This document shows positions 45,301 through 55,786 of a stretch of 64,000 bases of DNA, one piece after another; position 1 is the stretch's first letter; each line of letters opens with the position of its first letter. The stretch is from an uncultured Psychroserpens sp. (lineage in GTDB: Bacteria > Bacteroidota > Bacteroidia > Flavobacteriales > Flavobacteriaceae), in the NCBI RefSeq assembly GCF_947500255.1, contig NZ_CANMRL010000001.1:682001-746000 (forward strand). Reading direction: 5' to 3'. The notes under the pieces were generated by a model. The model had not been told where the DNA came from, did not search any database, and saw only the letters and a program-made list of their open reading frames with translations. The position numbers and the translations under genes are program-made.

Positions 45301-47630
45301 TAGATGCCTTTGGAGAGTTTGGAGTTGACAATTGGTTGAATTCTACATCTATAACAGGAGATAGAGGTTTTAATTTCAGAAGATTAAATACAGCCACACC
45401 TATTCCTACTACAACATTTAATACTGGAGATTGGAATATAATTGATTGGGCTGGTTCTGGTTCTGCTACATGTGTAAGTACAAATGATTATTCGGATATA
45501 GGTGTTTATGACTTCTCAACAGGTACACCTCCATTAATAACCGCTCAACCAAGCTTACCATCGACTGATTGTAACCTTACAGTATCACTTAGTGTTACTG
45601 CCAATGAAGGTTTTTCTGGCGGAAATTCATTAGCTTATCAATGGTACTTTGCTGCTCAAGGTGACTTAAACTGGACAGCTATTACTAATGGAGCAACTTA
45701 TTCTGGAGCTACATTAGCTACATTAAATATTTTAGATCCTTTTAATTTAGATGGTTATCAATATTACTGTCAGGTAAGAGAGGATGATGCAACATGTTAT
45801 ACTGCTAGTAACGCTATTAAATTAGATATTCCAAGAACCATTTGGGATGGTACGAATTGGTCTTCTGTTCCAGCTATTGATAAGGTAGCCGTTATTGATG
45901 GAGATTATGATACGAGTATTGGTACAAACGGACAAACAAGTTTCGAAGCCTGTATCTTAATTATTAATGCTACCCATACACTAACTATATCTAATGGAAC
46001 TTATGTTGAAGTTGAAAACGATCTCACTGTAGATGGAAACATCTTGATTGAAACTGATGGTGCATTTGTTCAAAATAACGATTCTGGAGTTGTAGATGGT
46101 GCAGTGACTAGTGATAAAACGAGAAGTACTGTTGAAAAAGAAACGGCTATTTTAAATTCGTATCAAGAGTATACCTATTGGTCATCACCTGTCTTTGGAG
46201 AAATTATTAGTGATGGTTTAAGTGAAGCTTCTTCGGTAAGACGTTTTTGGTATAATGGACAAAACTTTAGAGACTCTTTTCAAGAAACTAATAACGACAA
46301 TACTGCAGTAGCTGGTCAAGATGATATTGATGATGATGCCAATGACTGGCAAACAGCTGGTGCCGCAATGGTAATGGCACCTGGTATTGGATATGCATCA
46401 ACTCATAATGCTTTAGGCTATGTTGGTGTTGCACAATACAAGTATACGTTTGAAGGCCCTTTTAATAATGGAGTTTACAACATCCCTATTTATAGAAATG
46501 ATGCAGAAACAAATGATAATAACTGGAATTTCATAGGTAATCCTTATCCTTCAGCTATTGATGCCGACTTATTTTTAACTGCTAATGCTAGTATTGACCA
46601 AACAGTAGGTGCTACTAATGGTGCTATTTTCTTTTGGTCTCATAATACGCCTGCAGATGGAAACACTAATGGTAATGAAGTACTGAATTACTCGCAAAGT
46701 GATTATGCCATTATAAATGGTACTGGTCAAACAGCCGGTGGAGATGGTGTTGTTCCAGATCGCTTTATTCCTTCAGGTCAAGGGTTCTTTGTATCTATGT
46801 CTGATGCATCTCCTTCTACTATAGTTTCAGGATCTATAAGAACAACAGATGTTGTATTTAATAACAGTATGAGAGTTACTGGAAACAATTCACAGTTCTT
46901 TAGAACGACAAGTGCTTCAATATTTAACAAGATTCGATTAGATTTAACTTCAGATAACGGTGTTTTCAATCAAATACTTGTTGGTTATGTAGATGGAGCA
47001 ACCAATGATGATGATGGCATGTATTATGATGCACACAAAAACCTATCGGCTAATGCTAATGCGGTATTCTACTCATTAATTGATAGTTCTAGCGATAAGA
47101 AATTTGCCATTCAAGGGAAAGCAACAAATACTTTGACAATTGAAGAAGTTGTTCCTTTAGGATTTTATACAACTATAGATGAGGCTACTCTATATACTAT
47201 ATCTATTGCTGAATTACAGGGTGATTTCATGAATAATAATACGGTGTATCTAAAAGATAACTTATTAGATATTACTCATGATTTAAGCACCAACGATTAC
47301 GTCTTTACTTCTGAAGTTGGTGAATTTAATTCACGTTTTGAAATCGTATTTCAACCTGAAGCACTTTCAGTAAATGAAAATGATATAGATCCTAATAATT
47401 TTACAATTGTTGAATTAAATGATGGTGATGTTAAATTTTCAGTAGGTAATGCTTTACTTATACAACATGTTGAAATCCTTGATGCTATAGGGCGTGTAAT
47501 TTATCAGCTCAAAGGAAATAACAATGTGGAAACTTACAATTTATCTCGTTTAAGTCAATCGACTTACATTGCGAGAGTGACGCTTTCTAATGGGCAAGTA
47601 ATTACTAAGAAAGCAGTAAAAAGAAAATAA
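42339..47630 (+). CDS. Giant T9SS surface protein with lamin-tail, choice-of-anchor D, IPT/TIG and Ig-like domains
   Basis: A 1763-residue secreted protein. Signal peptide 1-21 (SCFAQ). Then a beta-sandwich (30-175), a choice-of-anchor D domain (about 180-275), an Ig-like domain (ITTQPANQSVSQPNTASF), a lamin-tail domain (about 380-500, VVITEIMYNPPAANDYEWIEI in part), two more choice-of-anchor D units (540-780), an IPT/TIG domain (about 785-860, LSPNSGPEGTIVTVTG), a second lamin-tail domain (865-1065), an Ig-like unit and a long beta region. The end is a T9SS type A sorting domain with final KKAVKRK. Adhesion or matrix role is inferred. Monocistronic with terminator. Confidence 0.9.
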   Translation: MRKNYSLILLAFLCASFSCFAQYDVDFEDDTKVAYASNTVTLNGINWDMTEALIGTTASDYKNALHSARFRGRNGSGITMLANKANGIGTISFEYRRFGTDGAQQPWAVEYSTNDGSSWTQIGSDFTATATVQVFSETVNVTGNIRVRIVIASTPGTSGNRRMNVDDISISDYTVVADPDLSITGTTDHGSSCLTTAASTIQYTITNNGTLTANGINVVSDDAQFVISNLSSTTIAPSGTATYDVTFTPSGTGTQGATITATSSTAGSNSPTSNVTGTGITVPSITTQPANQSVSQPNTASFSIASSDATSYQWEVSTNGGTIWNNVTGGTGATTDTYTTGATAVAMDGDLYRCIATNTCGSTTSNSAMLTVTILADVVITEIMYNPPAANDYEWIEICNLNGTAQDVSDYTIDVNGTTRFTFPSTTTIPANTCITVLLGHLGSSPAPECPFTPDYSNPVGTTNFLINGGATITLESPANDVIDLVAYDDADSNATDGNGSSFHVIDATADNSDTDTNWQAVLTGGSPGDNTLVSPCTVPEIQLVDDSNTDQACGAFVMAFGSQATGFDTDITFDIDNDGALGLTVSSFAITGAASGDFSIVSPATPFVVAAGNTQTVTVRFTPSVIGFRNATLTINNDDSDESACTITLQGTGASPAPEINVEGDIGAFPDIADGDLTPSGTDNTLFAAQFIGSSQEKTFRIQNIGTDVLNISNITVGGTNPGDFTITVAPASSVAISNLTVFEVSFSPLAAGIRQADIIITNNDGDENPYNFRVQGTGNCVANAITLSPNSGPEGTIVTVTGTDLSTATATFNGLAATVNNISSTVMEVTVPNGALTGNLEITDDLGCPGNAAFTVIDTQIGTCEGGSALGELFISEVTDATYGSLTYIEIYNATGANVNLASYEVRVYANGSTSSFTSQTLSGTINAGDTFVLTTGTSGVLGSSLCATPGGDGSYGDLVSSTLAGVNVVNNEHDFIGLYNSGTLIDAFGEFGVDNWLNSTSITGDRGFNFRRLNTATPIPTTTFNTGDWNIIDWAGSGSATCVSTNDYSDIGVYDFSTGTPPLITAQPSLPSTDCNLTVSLSVTANEGFSGGNSLAYQWYFAAQGDLNWTAITNGATYSGATLATLNILDPFNLDGYQYYCQVREDDATCYTASNAIKLDIPRTIWDGTNWSSVPAIDKVAVIDGDYDTSIGTNGQTSFEACILIINATHTLTISNGTYVEVENDLTVDGNILIETDGAFVQNNDSGVVDGAVTSDKTRSTVEKETAILNSYQEYTYWSSPVFGEIISDGLSEASSVRRFWYNGQNFRDSFQETNNDNTAVAGQDDIDDDANDWQTAGAAMVMAPGIGYASTHNALGYVGVAQYKYTFEGPFNNGVYNIPIYRNDAETNDNNWNFIGNPYPSAIDADLFLTANASIDQTVGATNGAIFFWSHNTPADGNTNGNEVLNYSQSDYAIINGTGQTAGGDGVVPDRFIPSGQGFFVSMSDASPSTIVSGSIRTTDVVFNNSMRVTGNNSQFFRTTSASIFNKIRLDLTSDNGVFNQILVGYVDGATNDDDGMYYDAHKNLSANANAVFYSLIDSSSDKKFAIQGKATNTLTIEEVVPLGFYTTIDEATLYTISIAELQGDFMNNNTVYLKDNLLDITHDLSTNDYVFTSEVGEFNSRFEIVFQPEALSVNENDIDPNNFTIVELNDGDVKFSVGNALLIQHVEILDAIGRVIYQLKGNNNVETYNLSRLSQSTYIARVTLSNGQVITKKAVKRK

Positions 47631-47651
47631 ACTACACAAGAACAATAAAAG

Positions 47652-47685
47652 ACAGAGGTTTTAGTATATACTGAAACCTCTTTTG
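47652..47685. terminator. Bidirectional terminator after the giant surface protein gene
   Basis: AGAGGTTT (47654-47661) pairs with AAACCTCT (47674-47681), and AGTA/TACT pair inside the loop. T-run follows. Confidence 0.8.
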
Positions 47686-47694
47686 TTTTAACAC

Positions 47695-50103
47695 CTATAA
47701 ACTATAACGCAGTGATAAAATCAAGTTTCTTCCGGGAGCAGCAATACCTGAAGAATACGTTTGGTAACGCTGGTCTGTTATATTCTCTAAAGATGCGATA
47801 AATGTTGCTGCATCGGAAATTTTATATTTCGTTCTGATATTAAATGTATACCAAGATGGTGAGTAAGGATTTCCATTTTCATCTAATGCGTAAATAAAAT
47901 CTTTTGATTGTTCTGAAGGTGCAAATTGACTAAAGGACAACTCACTATTATACTCGGCAAATGCATCTATTTGAAATTTCTCGTTTTGCCAAATAAAGTG
48001 TGTGTTTCCAAAATTTGGAGCAATATGCCTAACAGGCACTTCAACACCTTCATTATCTTCTGTTCCACCAAGAATGTTATATTGTGATGAGAGTTTTAAA
48101 CGTTCTGTAAAGTTAACAAGAATGCCTGCCTCAAAACCATAGATCCATTCTTTTGATGCATTTTGAATAGCCTGTACATTGCTTAATTCACCATCATATT
48201 CAATTTGAGATGCACCATTCAATGTAAAATCTCTTCGAATCAATGCATTATCTAAAAAAGTATAATAAGTAGCCATTTCTACAATGAATGTATCATCAAC
48301 ATTTAATCGAAACCCAAGTTCTCCACCATAAGCATATTCTGGTCTTAAATTAGGGTTAGGCACCACAACCGAGCCTGGTTCTGAATCAAACACCTTACCT
48401 ATATCATCAATATTTGGGGCTCTAAATGCAGTAGACGCATTAAATTTCCATTGCATCATTTTTGAAGGTATCCAGCTTATTCCTGCTGTTCCTGTAATTG
48501 CTCCAGCATTAAGTTTAGCTTTATCAAACGGGAGATTCAAGAATTCGTTGTTTTCAGTAAAATCTGCATTAGCTGTGATATGGTTATACCTCAGGCCAGA
48601 CTGAAATACGAATTTAGAATTAGGCTTATACTTAAAACTGGCATAAGCGGCTATAGATTGCCAATTGGATCCGTTAGGATATCTTGATACGCTTGGCATG
48701 CTTGTATTAGTTGTAATGTTTGTCTCAATTCCTTCAGAATTAACATTGTTGTAAACATATTCTAGTCCGTAGAACAGTTTTGTCTTAGTGCTTAAACTTT
48801 TCTCTAAATCTACATTTAAAGAGTAGGCATCTACAGCTTCTTCTCTTATATTTCTAATTTCAGATTGAAAATCTCTATCTTGTCTACTCTCTTGAAAGTT
48901 TTGATAAGCAACTGTTGCTTGAATTTTATCATAAAGATTAGAAGCACTGCTCAATTTTGTCACTTGAAAATTACCCATGAACCAACGTTGCGGTCCATAG
49001 TTCCACTCGGCAGAACGCAGGTTATCATCTCTATATCTAATTAATCGATCATATCTAGGGTAAGATGATGTTGTGGTATAATATAATCCCAAATCGAAAC
49101 TTAGGTTTTCTTTCGGTTCATACCTTACTTTCTGTAAGAAATTGATCTGGTCATAGCCAGTTGGTTTTTGAATACGAGGATTTTCATTTTGAACAACAAC
49201 GTCTTCTCCGTTAATAGTTTCAACATACTCAGGCCTTAAATAATCATCTGGACCGTGCTTTCCCATCCTTAAGTCATCAAAATCTGTATAACTCACACTA
49301 CTCAGAAAAGCCCATTCCTTTAAGCCAAAATTTAAATCTAAATGTCCTGTTTTTTCTTTATTTGCAGAAGCATACCTTAATGCTGCATTAGCATTAAAGT
49401 ATAGAGAATCTTTATAAGATAACTGTGGTTTTTGCGTGTAGAAACTCATAACGCCACCAATGGCGTCACTTCCATAGACTACAGATCCAGCTCCAAGGGT
49501 AATTTCGGTATTTTGAATCGTAAAAGGATCGATAGAAATGACATTTTGAATATTACCACCTCTAAACGTTGCATTGTTCATTCGCACTCCATCAACAGTA
49601 ATTAAAAGCCTGTTCGTAGAAAAACCCCTTATCATTGGGCTGCCTCCTCCTAATTGACTCTTTTGAATATATACATTTCCTGTACTTTCAAGAAGATCTG
49701 CACTGGTTTGTGGGTTTTCAAACTGAATGTCTTTAGCACTTATATTCACAATAGTTTGCGGTATATCGCGTTTACTTTGTTCAAATTTTGAAGCTGAAAT
49801 AACCACTTGATTTAAATCTTCTATCCTTGGTGTTAAGTATATAATAAAATCTACACCAATTTGAGATATTTTAATCGCTCTTTTCTTATATAGAATATTT
49901 TGAAAATAGACAGTTTCATTAGCTTCGAACAACTCTAAAGATGCCTTTCCATCTATGTTAGTCACAACAGACTTATCCTTTTTAAAGTTGAAAATGGCCA
50001 CACCAGATATAGGTGCCTTTGTGCCTTCTTCTAAAACAGTAACGGTTTGTGCATTACCTATTAAAAATGAAAGGATAAATAAAACTGAAAGTATAGACTT
50101 CAT
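47695..50103 (-). CDS. TonB-dependent receptor (COG4771-like)
   Basis: An 802-residue outer-membrane receptor: signal peptide (1-18), a short CarboxypepD-like beta domain (20-95), plug (about 100-230: VVISASKFEQSKRDIPQTIVNIS in part, GGGSPMIRGFSTNRLLI, GAGSVVYGSDAIGGVM) and barrel ending ILSLRYSL. The FRAPNIDDIGKVFDSEPG...NPNLRPEYAY pair resembles receptors for haem, siderophores or cobalamin, but the haem-binding histidine between the FRAP and NPNL boxes is not seen. It is the third gene of porZ-recO-TonB receptor (5 nt after recO). Substrate unknown. Confidence 0.9.
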   Translation of the reverse strand: MKSILSVLFILSFLIGNAQTVTVLEEGTKAPISGVAIFNFKKDKSVVTNIDGKASLELFEANETVYFQNILYKKRAIKISQIGVDFIIYLTPRIEDLNQVVISASKFEQSKRDIPQTIVNISAKDIQFENPQTSADLLESTGNVYIQKSQLGGGSPMIRGFSTNRLLITVDGVRMNNATFRGGNIQNVISIDPFTIQNTEITLGAGSVVYGSDAIGGVMSFYTQKPQLSYKDSLYFNANAALRYASANKEKTGHLDLNFGLKEWAFLSSVSYTDFDDLRMGKHGPDDYLRPEYVETINGEDVVVQNENPRIQKPTGYDQINFLQKVRYEPKENLSFDLGLYYTTTSSYPRYDRLIRYRDDNLRSAEWNYGPQRWFMGNFQVTKLSSASNLYDKIQATVAYQNFQESRQDRDFQSEIRNIREEAVDAYSLNVDLEKSLSTKTKLFYGLEYVYNNVNSEGIETNITTNTSMPSVSRYPNGSNWQSIAAYASFKYKPNSKFVFQSGLRYNHITANADFTENNEFLNLPFDKAKLNAGAITGTAGISWIPSKMMQWKFNASTAFRAPNIDDIGKVFDSEPGSVVVPNPNLRPEYAYGGELGFRLNVDDTFIVEMATYYTFLDNALIRRDFTLNGASQIEYDGELSNVQAIQNASKEWIYGFEAGILVNFTERLKLSSQYNILGGTEDNEGVEVPVRHIAPNFGNTHFIWQNEKFQIDAFAEYNSELSFSQFAPSEQSKDFIYALDENGNPYSPSWYTFNIRTKYKISDAATFIASLENITDQRYQTYSSGIAAPGRNLILSLRYSL

Positions 50104-50108
50104 AAATT

Positions 50109-50828
50109 TTAATTAAATACCTGATTGAAAATTTGTAGGGATTTTGGTTTTTTAAAGCTGCCCAAATGTAATTCAAAATATAGCAATAGCATAGCGAGAA
50201 ATGATTGTCTTTGTTTTGAATTCAATTTTATACTTTCTAATGCATCAAAATTTATGCCTAATAGCTGTTTAAGGGTTGTTAAATTTTCACCTGAAATACT
50301 GTAAATATCTTCTTTTTTAGATTCAAAAAGACCATTGTTTAAATTGAAATACATTTGATTAGTATTTGTTGTATCAGGATAAAAACCTAAATGTTTTGTT
50401 AGGTTGAGTAAAAATAATAAATGGAAATTTGAAAACTCATCTTTAGTATCCAACCATCGAAAGGTTGTTTCTAGATAGTCATAAAGTTGTTCGTTTTTCT
50501 CCTCTTCCCTAAGAACTGAGGCCAAAACCTCAGCTAAAAACATTACGATTGAACTCTTAAGTATGTTTGTATGTAAACTAGTAAAGCTGTAATCTAATCG
50601 TAAATCTTTAATGGTCTGTAAAGATTGATTCTCTCTATAACTCTCCTCTATCTGCAATTGAGACAATAGTTGAAAATAGGCAATTTTAGATTGTCCCTTC
50701 TTAGAATTTAGAACACCTCTTAGTAAATAACTTACAACGCCTCTATGCCAGGTAAAGCATTTTACGATAAGATCATTGTCCCTATATTTGAGCTTGGAAA
50801 GAACAATAACTTTAGTTTTAATAAGCAT
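50109..50828 (-). CDS. recO: DNA repair protein RecO
   Basis: A 239-residue RecO: N-terminal OB fold (KVIVLSKLKYRDNDLIVKCFTW in part, GVVSYLLRGVLNSKKG in part) and a helical C-terminal domain. RecO loads RecA on SSB-coated DNA with RecR. The zinc-finger cysteines of some RecO proteins are absent, as is common in Bacteroidota. The gene is 11 nt after porZ and 5 nt before the TonB receptor. Confidence 0.92.
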   Translation of the reverse strand: MLIKTKVIVLSKLKYRDNDLIVKCFTWHRGVVSYLLRGVLNSKKGQSKIAYFQLLSQLQIEESYRENQSLQTIKDLRLDYSFTSLHTNILKSSIVMFLAEVLASVLREEEKNEQLYDYLETTFRWLDTKDEFSNFHLLFLLNLTKHLGFYPDTTNTNQMYFNLNNGLFESKKEDIYSISGENLTTLKQLLGINFDALESIKLNSKQRQSFLAMLLLYFELHLGSFKKPKSLQIFNQVFN

Positions 50829-50839
50829 TATAGAACTTG

Positions 50840-53206
50840 TTATCTAACAATTAAGAGCTTTAGAACTTTGGTTTCAAAAGAATCTAAATCAGAGATTAAG
50901 AGTAAATACACACCAGAAGCAACAACATTACCTCTTAGATTTTTTCCATTCCAAATTCCGGTACCACCATCGATAGCGAAATTATAATTAGATGATCTTT
51001 GGTTGACACGAGATTGAGCTTCGGCAACAAGGTTGCCCTCTATATCGGTAATCTTTACATTCACGTTTTCGGTTAATCCCGAAATCTTAATCCCTTTATT
51101 AATATCATTTAAATCATCAAAACCTAAAATATTATACTCTGGTCTTACAGGATTTGGATACACAAACGCCTCTTCAAGATCTTCTTTTGGTTTTGTACCT
51201 CCAGATGAGAATGATACTAACCCTCTAGTTGTTGCTATAAATACTTTACCCGATTCAGGATCAATAGATATGTCTGTTATGGTATTAGAAGGCAATGGTG
51301 AATTATCTGTTGTAAATTGAAATATCGTTTCTTGACCATCTGGAGAAAAATAAAAAATACCGGAATCCAATGTTCCGACCCATTTATTATCTGAACCATC
51401 AACTTTTATGTCTGTAATAAATTGATTTGATAACAATTCGGTAGGTATTCCGTTTTCTAAAATCACAATCTCATTAACTCTTGGGTCTGGGTCGTCAACA
51501 AAATTTGAGGTATTAAATAATACTCTTAGTCCTTTACTTGTTCCTATCCAAAGTTGATTTCTACTATCTAATGCAAGCGCTCTTACTTGTTCAGATGGCA
51601 TATTTTGTTCTTCAGTAAATACAGTATTTATTTGTTGTGTATCTGTATTATATCCTATGACACCTTTTCTATAAGCAGCAACCCATTTCATACCTCCACT
51701 TCCAACGACCACATCAGAAAACCCTTGTTCTCCATTTAAAGCATCTGGTAAAATTTCGGAAAAACTGAAACCTTGCCATTGATTTGTGGATGGATCGTAC
51801 GATTTTAAAGCGCGATCTACTTTAGAGGTCACTGTCCACATAATTCCATTTCTATCAAATGTTGATCCTGCTTGACGTATACTTACAAAATTTGGAGCAG
51901 GTGGAAATATCAAGGATTCCAACCCACTGTTATTTTGATTATATTTTATTGTAGGTACTTCATCATTAATTTCGACAATACCGTCTTGAAATGAGCTAAT
52001 AAAAACCTGACTTGGATTAAACGGATTTATAGCTATATCACATAGGTTTCGGGCATTAAATAAGCTATCGTAAGGAATATTGTTCCAAGATTCTTCTCTA
52101 AAAACACTAACCCCTCTTTGCCTGAAAGGACTAGGATTAAAAGATCTATTATAATCGCCGTAAGTTACCCATAATACGCCATTATTTGCTTGTATTTTAA
52201 AGGCCTCATTTCTTAAAGGGCCTTGCGGTAAGATAATATCATAATCATCAGGTGTATCTTGAATTGTTTTTAGAACACCAGAACCAATAGTACCTATATA
52301 AATATCATTTTCGGAAATTGTAGCCGAAGTAAAATCGGTATCAAAATTTTCATTTGTGGTTGCGCTTTGAACTTCTACAAAGTTTTCATCATAAACAAAA
52401 ACTGTTTCCTGAAGCGCCACGACTAAATTATCACCGACTGTTCTAACATCTACAGGTAATGTTGGATATACAAGTAATAGATTTAAATTATCATTTACAA
52501 TTTCATATATAGATTTATTAAGTCTTACTGCATATAACTTACTTCCTACCTGTTGAATAGCGACAAAATTACCAAAAGAGATGGTTGTCCACTGTTGAAA
52601 ATCAATCAAGTTTGGATTGGAAAGCGATGCCTTTTTTATAGCATTACTTGAACTACATGCGGCATATATAAAACCATTAGAAATGGTTGTTTGATTAACA
52701 ATTATCTGACTACCTCCGTTACCTAAGAAATAAGTATCTCCAAACTGCAATTGCTCTAAATCATAAACAGAAACCCCATAATCTGTAGAAATATAGAGGA
52801 GTCCATTATCTTCATTAAAATGATTAATCCTTTTAAGTGTGGGGGAAATAGATTCTTTTTCTAGGATATCAACAACGGATAATATTTCAGAGTCTGAATC
52901 AAAAATGATTTCCATTAATCCCGTTTCATAACCAACAATCAATACATTAAAATTATCACTATACCTTATAGTAGATATTGTTTCTCCTGATAAACCGTTA
53001 ATTGTGGTTATTGTTTCTATTTCATTGGTAAATATATCATAGCTAAATATAGCGTTCTCTGAAGCTGCATAAATTTTGTCGCTACTTTGAGTGACATCTT
53101 TTATATCAAAATAAGAGAAGTACCCTTCCCAAAGCGTAGAAAAATCTTGAGAATTACTTTCAAAAGAAATTAAAACTAAAAGGATACATATTATTCTTTT
53201 AAACAT
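50840..53206 (-). CDS. porZ: PorZ-like T9SS attachment-complex protein
   Basis: From ATG 53206 the product has 788 residues: signal peptide (MFKRIICILLVLISFESNSQ), two seven-bladed propeller regions (two-component-regulator-type propeller repeats, LWIGTSKGLRVL, KWVGTLDSGIFYF) and a C-terminal sorting domain-like region (AFVYPNPVRPEYN, GVYLLLISD). This fits PorZ, which with PorU, PorV and PorQ attaches T9SS cargo to anionic LPS in Porphyromonas. The TTG at 53224 that opens the reading frame is the end of the -7 box. recO and a TonB receptor follow. Confidence 0.85.
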   Translation of the reverse strand: MFKRIICILLVLISFESNSQDFSTLWEGYFSYFDIKDVTQSSDKIYAASENAIFSYDIFTNEIETITTINGLSGETISTIRYSDNFNVLIVGYETGLMEIIFDSDSEILSVVDILEKESISPTLKRINHFNEDNGLLYISTDYGVSVYDLEQLQFGDTYFLGNGGSQIIVNQTTISNGFIYAACSSSNAIKKASLSNPNLIDFQQWTTISFGNFVAIQQVGSKLYAVRLNKSIYEIVNDNLNLLLVYPTLPVDVRTVGDNLVVALQETVFVYDENFVEVQSATTNENFDTDFTSATISENDIYIGTIGSGVLKTIQDTPDDYDIILPQGPLRNEAFKIQANNGVLWVTYGDYNRSFNPSPFRQRGVSVFREESWNNIPYDSLFNARNLCDIAINPFNPSQVFISSFQDGIVEINDEVPTIKYNQNNSGLESLIFPPAPNFVSIRQAGSTFDRNGIMWTVTSKVDRALKSYDPSTNQWQGFSFSEILPDALNGEQGFSDVVVGSGGMKWVAAYRKGVIGYNTDTQQINTVFTEEQNMPSEQVRALALDSRNQLWIGTSKGLRVLFNTSNFVDDPDPRVNEIVILENGIPTELLSNQFITDIKVDGSDNKWVGTLDSGIFYFSPDGQETIFQFTTDNSPLPSNTITDISIDPESGKVFIATTRGLVSFSSGGTKPKEDLEEAFVYPNPVRPEYNILGFDDLNDINKGIKISGLTENVNVKITDIEGNLVAEAQSRVNQRSSNYNFAIDGGTGIWNGKNLRGNVVASGVYLLLISDLDSFETKVLKLLIVR

Positions 53207-53221
53207 ACCAATTGTTTTTGT

Positions 53222-53229
53222 CAAATATA
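53222..53229 (-). promoter_or_regulatory. -7 box of the porZ-recO-receptor operon
   Basis: On the minus strand TATATTTG, an exact TAnnTTTG match, 15 nt before ATG 53206. Its last three bases are the TTG at 53224-53222. Confidence 0.55.
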
Positions 53230-53277
53230 TTTATATCTAACGACATTTTATCAAATATCATATAAGCTTAGTAAATA

Positions 53278-53313
53278 AAAAAGCTTTCAGGAGTTATCTG
53301 AAAGCTTTTTTTA
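53278..53313. terminator. Terminator after gdhA
   Basis: AAAGCTTTCAG (53280-53290) and CTGAAAGCTTT (53298-53308) form an 11-bp perfect stem around GAGTTAT, with A- and T-runs outside. It lies downstream of gdhA and just before the porZ promoter on the same strand. Confidence 0.85.
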
Positions 53314-53330
53314 TTTATTTATAATGTAGA

Positions 53331-54674
<1,344 letters not shown>

Positions 54675-54713
54675 TTATTACAGTATTAATAATGTATGTA
54701 AATTTTTATAGCA

Positions 54714-54721
54714 CAAAGATA
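54714..54721 (-). promoter_or_regulatory. -7 box of gdhA
   Basis: On the minus strand TATCTTTG, a TAnnTTTG match, 39 nt before the gdhA ATG. Confidence 0.5.
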
Positions 54722-54834
54722 CATTATCTTTAAAATGTACCTCTATTTTTTTTCATATTCTCAATGTCAGATTATTTATATGTTAATTTAATATTATGCA
54801 ATTGTTCGGATATTTTTACATTTCGTCTAATTTT

Positions 54835-54864
54835 TTGGTAGTTCATCTAGTTTTTATATATTTG
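54835..54864 (+). promoter_or_regulatory. Full Bacteroidota promoter of the THC0290_0291 gene
   Basis: TTG (54835-54837), 19-nt spacer, TATATTTG (54857-54864): both elements and the spacing of the Bacteroidota housekeeping consensus TTG-N17-23-TAnnTTTG. It ends 23 nt before ATG 54888. The most complete promoter seen in the window. Confidence 0.7.
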
Positions 54865-54887
54865 TTTGCGAACAAGCCCTCAATAAA

Positions 54888-55712
54888 ATGAAACCTATGA
54901 CGTTTAATTTTAAACAATTAACATACTTATTCGTATTTATACTTGGTATAAACGAATGTTATTCTCAGCTTGGTTTTTCTCATGAAATTGGTGTCATAGC
55001 TGGACCTGTAGCCTTTCAGTCTGACTTTGGTGTTAGACGAGATTTTGAAACAAATGCAGGTAATACTGGTATTGGAATTGGTATAGTACACTACATAAAT
55101 TTTGCTTATAGGGCTGATTGTAACTGTTATACAACAGATACTTTTTTTAATGATCATTTTAAATTACGAAACGAAATTTCCTGGAATAAGACAAATTTAG
55201 ACCATTTTGGAAAATGGGCTGATCCTTCTAGAACAAGTGAAAACGCAGAACGTTTAAGACGACACTCTGGTGTGGCACAGAATTTTGATATTGGTACACA
55301 AATTGAATTTTTTCCAAAAAGTATTCGTTCATTCCAAGCTTTTAGCTATTCATTTGCACCATTCATAAGTCTAGGTGTGCATTTTACATCTTATAACCCA
55401 GAAGTGTCAACCACATATGGTGATGGGAATATTGATAACATAAATAATTTCTGGATACCTTGGGGACAAGCTGCTGTTCCAAACGCTAATGAAGATCCAT
55501 TTCTATTTAATGGCAACGATACAACTTGGTCTGTTGTAGGAAGTGTTGGAACACGTTATAAATTAACTGTACTATCAGATTTGATGGTTGACTTAAGGTG
55601 GCAGTATTACTTTAATGATAAAGTAGATGGCTTAGATCACAACTTAAAATCCAACAAAGCTAACGATTGGCTAGTTTGGTTAAACTTTGGGTATATTTAT
55701 TACCTCGATTGA
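54888..55712 (+). CDS. THC0290_0291-family outer-membrane protein
   Basis: A 274-residue exported protein (signal peptide about 1-26, ending ECYSQ) with a predicted beta-barrel: GFSHEIGVIAGPVAFQSDFG in part, FAPFISLGVHFTSYNP, TRYKLTVLSDLMVDLRWQYYF in part, and aromatic end GYIYYLD. It fits the flavobacterial THC0290_0291 family, whose function is not known; a glide- or T9SS-related role is sometimes suggested by its PorT-like look but not shown here. An ATG at 54897 would remove three residues. Own promoter and terminator. Confidence 0.8.
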   Translation: MKPMTFNFKQLTYLFVFILGINECYSQLGFSHEIGVIAGPVAFQSDFGVRRDFETNAGNTGIGIGIVHYINFAYRADCNCYTTDTFFNDHFKLRNEISWNKTNLDHFGKWADPSRTSENAERLRRHSGVAQNFDIGTQIEFFPKSIRSFQAFSYSFAPFISLGVHFTSYNPEVSTTYGDGNIDNINNFWIPWGQAAVPNANEDPFLFNGNDTTWSVVGSVGTRYKLTVLSDLMVDLRWQYYFNDKVDGLDHNLKSNKANDWLVWLNFGYIYYLD

Positions 55713-55734
55713 AAAAGAAAAATTTTAAATATAA

Positions 55735-55764
55735 AAAAGACCAAGTTAATGCTTGGTCTTTTTG
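55735..55764. terminator. Bidirectional terminator after the THC0290_0291 gene
   Basis: AAGACCAAG (55737-55745), TTAATG, CTTGGTCTT (55752-55760), A-run before and T-run after. Also serves the convergent PLP-enzyme gene. Confidence 0.8.
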
Positions 55765-55786
55765 CTTTATATCCATTTCAGGTTGT

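Noticed and set aside
47695-50103. Haem receptor HmuR
   Set aside because: FRAP and NPNL boxes are present, but the histidine expected between them is not, so a specific haem role is not supported.
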